Source: Cohnella mopanensis (GTDB taxonomy: Bacteria; Bacillota; Bacilli; Paenibacillales; Paenibacillaceae). Taken from it: a stretch of 64,000 nt of DNA. The DNA lies in contig NZ_JAKRWM010000012.1 of the NCBI RefSeq assembly GCF_022352055.1, positions 1 to 64,000 of the forward strand, in the 5' to 3' direction. The notes beneath the pieces were generated by a model. The model had not been told where the DNA came from and made no database searches. It worked only from the letters and a program-made list of their open reading frames with translations. Below are positions 61,449 to 64,000 of this stretch, one piece after another. The stretch's first letter is position 1; every line of letters starts with the position of its first letter. The translations under genes and the position numbers were made by a program.

Positions 61449-63425
61449 TTATGTATATCGAAGGTACCTAGTTACTCTTCGGACTTCCCGAAATACGGAA
61501 ATATAGAACAAGGCCAACGCAAGAAGGTAAAAATAGATCCGTAGAGGAATGCTGCTTTGATCGGAAGCCGGCTTCTCGATCAAATTCAAGTATTTATCCG
61601 CTAAAGGACTCTGGTCAGCTTTCAAAAACCGTTTTTTCCATTTTTCGTATTCTCCCGCTAGCGTCGGATTTAGAGATTGAACGGTTCCTTTGATTTCTAT
61701 CGTTTTTTTATCGTAGATTGCTTTGGCCTGATCATAATCGCTCAAGATAAGCAGGGGAGTTCCGTCTAATATAACGAAGTTTAAGTACCCGCTGATATTG
61801 GACAGAAGATCTTGCTTTTCCACCTCGGCCGTTGAGAGGTAAGCGATCTTTGGATTGCCGTCATCGTCCTTCATCCGAACTTGATTAATACCCATATAAG
61901 TGGCTTTGGACAACTCCATACGAACCGTCGTGCTTGCTTTCGGAAGAAGGGAATCCGAATCCAAGTCTGCCAGCGAGACAACCGTCTTATATTCGATCGG
62001 TTTAGTCGCATGGATGAGAAAACGAATAGGCGTCTCTCCCGTATGCTTCACGAAGGAAGAAGAGATGAAAATATGAAGCGCGATAATAGCAATCAGGCTG
62101 AACCATTTACCGCCTAAGAGGAGAAAGGCGCTCTGCTTAAGACGATAGCTTAATGGCGTCTTACCAAGATCTATTTTCAACTGCTTCAGCGTTTTTCTAT
62201 TGCCGCTTCCCTCTTGCTTCTTAATGGTTTCCGCTTTTATTGCGGAGAGTTCCGCTAGCGCTAGCATAGCTTCTATATCGTTGGCGTTCTCCTTCTGAAT
62301 TCGTTGATACATTTCATGCGCTTTGTCGTACTTTCCTAGCTTCATATATGATCTTCCTGCTAAAGATAGAGCAGAGGTATGATTCGGAATTCGTTCCAGG
62401 ATTCGCGATAGATCTTGTAGTACCTCTTGCGGTTTACCGTCCTCGAAATTGATTCGAGCACGGTTCAGATGCCCTTCTACCGAATCGGGGATGAGGAGAA
62501 TAAGTCCGTTGCACGCATCCAGAGCCCGTTCCGGATTTTTCAATCGGGAATAACACTCGATTTGGAGCCGAATGACATCCGGGTCGGACTCGAATCGTTC
62601 CGTTGCTTTTCTTAAATGGCGCTCGGCCGCTGAATAATCCTGCTCCAGTAAGGCTAATAAGGCATTTTCCCGAGCGAGTAGGAATACGTCATGATCCAAA
62701 TCCGCGGCATTCAGAAGAACCGAATATCCCATGTTTAATACAAGTTCATTCCCGATCCCATACGTATATACTTTGGGATATTGCCCTTGAAAGCTTTCTT
62801 TGTCCTCCTCAGCCAAATCCCTCCAGTGAAACGTGTTCTCAAGGAGCTTCCAGACGGCATCAGGCACAAAGTAATGCTCTTCCATAAAATCAAGCAGAAT
62901 ACGAGAGGTTGTGCGGTTCAGCTCTACATTCCAAACGGCGTCCGAGTCCAGCAGTTCCATCCACTTATTGGTATCTACCCGTAATGAAAAGTTCTCATAC
63001 AACGCTTCGATCTGCTCGATAAACCGTTCAAACGGATGATCAGGAACGAAGGGGTTATTCGACTCTTGGAACGACAACAAACGATAAGGATGATACGGAT
63101 GATCTGGATCCGCGTCATCCTCATCTTCATGCTCATCCTCAGGTTCATCTTCATGCTCATTTTCATGCTCATGCTCATCCAGTTCTTGCTCCAATGCGGC
63201 AGAGACTTCCCGCCCATCGTCCTCGGTCTCCGTAATATCACGGTTTATAGCCTTCTTGGCTTTCTGTTTAGCCTGTTTTACCGCTTGATCGTATGCTTCC
63301 CGTAGCCGCTGATAACCTTCCGGATCTTCCTCCGGATGATGAATCTTTAGCTTGACCGCGTATGCTCTTTTGATTGCTGACACATCATCCGTAGGTTCTA
63401 TGCCGAGAATTTTCCAGAACTGCAT
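61449..63425 (-). CDS. J-like domain/TPR membrane protein
   Basis: The 658-residue protein has an N-terminal J-like domain (about 1-50, MQFWKILGIEPTDD and RAYAVKLKIHHPEEDPEGYQRL) in which the signature HPD tripeptide reads HPE, a very acidic stretch rich in Glu, Asp and His (about 75-110), TPR repeats (about 215-400), a transmembrane helix near 440 (WFSLIAIIALHIFISSSF) and a second near the C-terminus (IYFYLLALALFYISVF). It follows an Hsp70 gene with a one-base overlap (TAATG), so it may be the dedicated cochaperone, perhaps with altered Hsp70 coupling because of the HPE. Confidence 0.8.
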   Translation of the reverse strand: MQFWKILGIEPTDDVSAIKRAYAVKLKIHHPEEDPEGYQRLREAYDQAVKQAKQKAKKAINRDITETEDDGREVSAALEQELDEHEHENEHEDEPEDEHEDEDDADPDHPYHPYRLLSFQESNNPFVPDHPFERFIEQIEALYENFSLRVDTNKWMELLDSDAVWNVELNRTTSRILLDFMEEHYFVPDAVWKLLENTFHWRDLAEEDKESFQGQYPKVYTYGIGNELVLNMGYSVLLNAADLDHDVFLLARENALLALLEQDYSAAERHLRKATERFESDPDVIRLQIECYSRLKNPERALDACNGLILLIPDSVEGHLNRARINFEDGKPQEVLQDLSRILERIPNHTSALSLAGRSYMKLGKYDKAHEMYQRIQKENANDIEAMLALAELSAIKAETIKKQEGSGNRKTLKQLKIDLGKTPLSYRLKQSAFLLLGGKWFSLIAIIALHIFISSSFVKHTGETPIRFLIHATKPIEYKTVVSLADLDSDSLLPKASTTVRMELSKATYMGINQVRMKDDDGNPKIAYLSTAEVEKQDLLSNISGYLNFVILDGTPLLILSDYDQAKAIYDKKTIEIKGTVQSLNPTLAGEYEKWKKRFLKADQSPLADKYLNLIEKPASDQSSIPLRIYFYLLALALFYISVFREVRRVTRYLRYT

Positions 63426-64000
63426 TAATAATCACGCCACCTCTCCAAGTACTCTAACTGTTTCCTGAGGTGCGAAGAGGCCTTTTTAACTTCCTGTTCA
63501 TTTTGAGAGGCAAGAACCTGTTCAAACTGCTGCAGCATAAAAGCAATTTCGGCCCGGTTCTCACCTAGCGCTTCTTCATATAGCCTTTCGCCTTTGGCTA
63601 GAAGCAGCCTGTTCTCCGTCCGCTCCCGAGGATGAATCTTGATGTCCTTTAATATCTTCAGTCTTTCTTCGATCTCGTGCTGCGTCAGCTTACCGGGATT
63701 TTTCTCGATAATGGTTTTTTGTTTTAATCCGGTACCGATCGTAGTCACCTCTACTTCTAAAATACCGTTAATATCGTAGGTGAACCTAACGTCTATGGCT
63801 TGCTCTCCTGCCTTATCGGGAGGGACTGGAACCGAGAGCTCCCCTAGCTTAATATTATTGTCCACTTTGCGGCTCTCGCCTTGGTAGACAATCACTCGAA
63901 TATTTTTCTGATTATCGTGGATCGTAAAGTACTGCTCTGCCTTGCTAACCGGAATAGGCGTATTGCGTTCAATGATCGGACTAAAATGACCGCTGTCATA
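63425..64000 (-). CDS. Hsp70 (HscC/DnaK-type) chaperone, 3' part
   Basis: This is the C-terminal 190 residues or so of an Hsp70 protein; the gene continues beyond the right edge. Recognisable are NTPIPVSKAEQYFTIHDNQ, RVIVYQGESRKVDNN, LGELSVPVPPDKAGEQ, FTYDINGILEVEVTTIGTG (substrate-binding domain) and a helical lid. The short lid and missing C-terminal EEVD-like tail resemble HscC-type proteins. It is followed directly by the J-like gene (1-base overlap), an arrangement typical of specialised Hsp70-J pairs. Confidence 0.85.
   Translation of the reverse strand, partial: YDSGHFSPIIERNTPIPVSKAEQYFTIHDNQKNIRVIVYQGESRKVDNNIKLGELSVPVPPDKAGEQAIDVRFTYDINGILEVEVTTIGTGLKQKTIIEKNPGKLTQHEIEERLKILKDIKIHPRERTENRLLLAKGERLYEEALGENRAEIAFMLQQFEQVLASQNEQEVKKASSHLRKQLEYLERWRDY

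Noticed and set aside
1..64000. CRISPR array
   Set aside because: No regularly spaced 25-40-base repeats with unique spacers; the repeats found are hairpin units and long direct repeats.

Overview
The window reads as chromosomal DNA of a spore-forming, low-to-moderate GC Gram-positive bacterium of the Paenibacillus/Cohnella type. Supporting signs are strong AGGAGG-like ribosome sites, frequent TTG and GTG starts, SpoIIP- and SleB-type sporulation/cell-wall proteins, a DUF3231 protein, and the conserved order sigW-rsiW-cdaA-cdaR-glmM-(glmS ribozyme)-glmS. No rRNA, CRISPR array, transposase or phage structural gene was seen.

Layout. 1-12.8 kb is core: the 3' part of a tRNA-Gly, ppc (PEP carboxylase), a DMT transporter, the SigW/RsiW pair, the c-di-AMP synthase CdaA with CdaR, and GlmM. 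A macrolide phosphotransferase gene on the opposite strand splits glmM from the ribozyme-controlled glmS. 12.8-19.9 kb is an AT-rich accessory island holding an XRE regulator, a small membrane protein, a GIY-YIG protein, a KAP P-loop NTPase, an ECF sigma/anti-sigma pair and a probably truncated CHxxxW peptidase-like gene. It is bracketed by two ~230-bp direct repeats, each carrying the XRE gene (one intact, one frameshifted), with a third eroded copy inside. 19.9-28.8 kb holds an SDR/MerR divergent pair with two mirror MerR operators, a sugar-catabolic cluster (xylose-isomerase-like protein, AraC regulator, PfkB kinase, class I aldolase, frameshifted Gfo/Idh dehydrogenase), a DUF3231 protein, and a CatB-type acetyltransferase behind what looks like a leader-peptide attenuator.

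28.9-44.6 kb is the most interesting part: a compact biosynthetic cluster without NRPS or PKS modules. It has three free-standing carrier proteins, three different loading enzymes (AsbC-like aryl-AMP ligase, a second AMP ligase, an aminoacyl-tRNA-synthetase-like amino acid:carrier ligase) and four small transferase-like proteins related to AsbE and BtrH that share a Cys-His-Asp pattern. It also has an AsbF-like 3-dehydroshikimate dehydratase (3,4-dihydroxybenzoate source), a dehydrogenase/aminotransferase pair typical of amino-sugar formation, a glycosyltransferase, an ABC exporter and an AraC regulator. It resembles the asbCDEF half of the petrobactin locus but has no NIS synthetases (asbA/asbB) in the window. 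My inference is that it makes a glycosylated amine, perhaps an amino sugar or aminocyclitol, amidated with a catecholate and with at least one amino acid.

44.6-64 kb is housekeeping and accessory genes: a lipoprotein, MazG-like and LOG proteins, pxpBC, an alpha/beta hydrolase, an ECF42-type sigma factor with two DGPF/YCII proteins, a secreted zincin-like protein, a short SigA-like sigma factor without region 1.1, SpoIIP and SleB-type hydrolases, a TPR methyltransferase, PhnA, DUF1266, and an Hsp70-J-like pair cut by the right edge.
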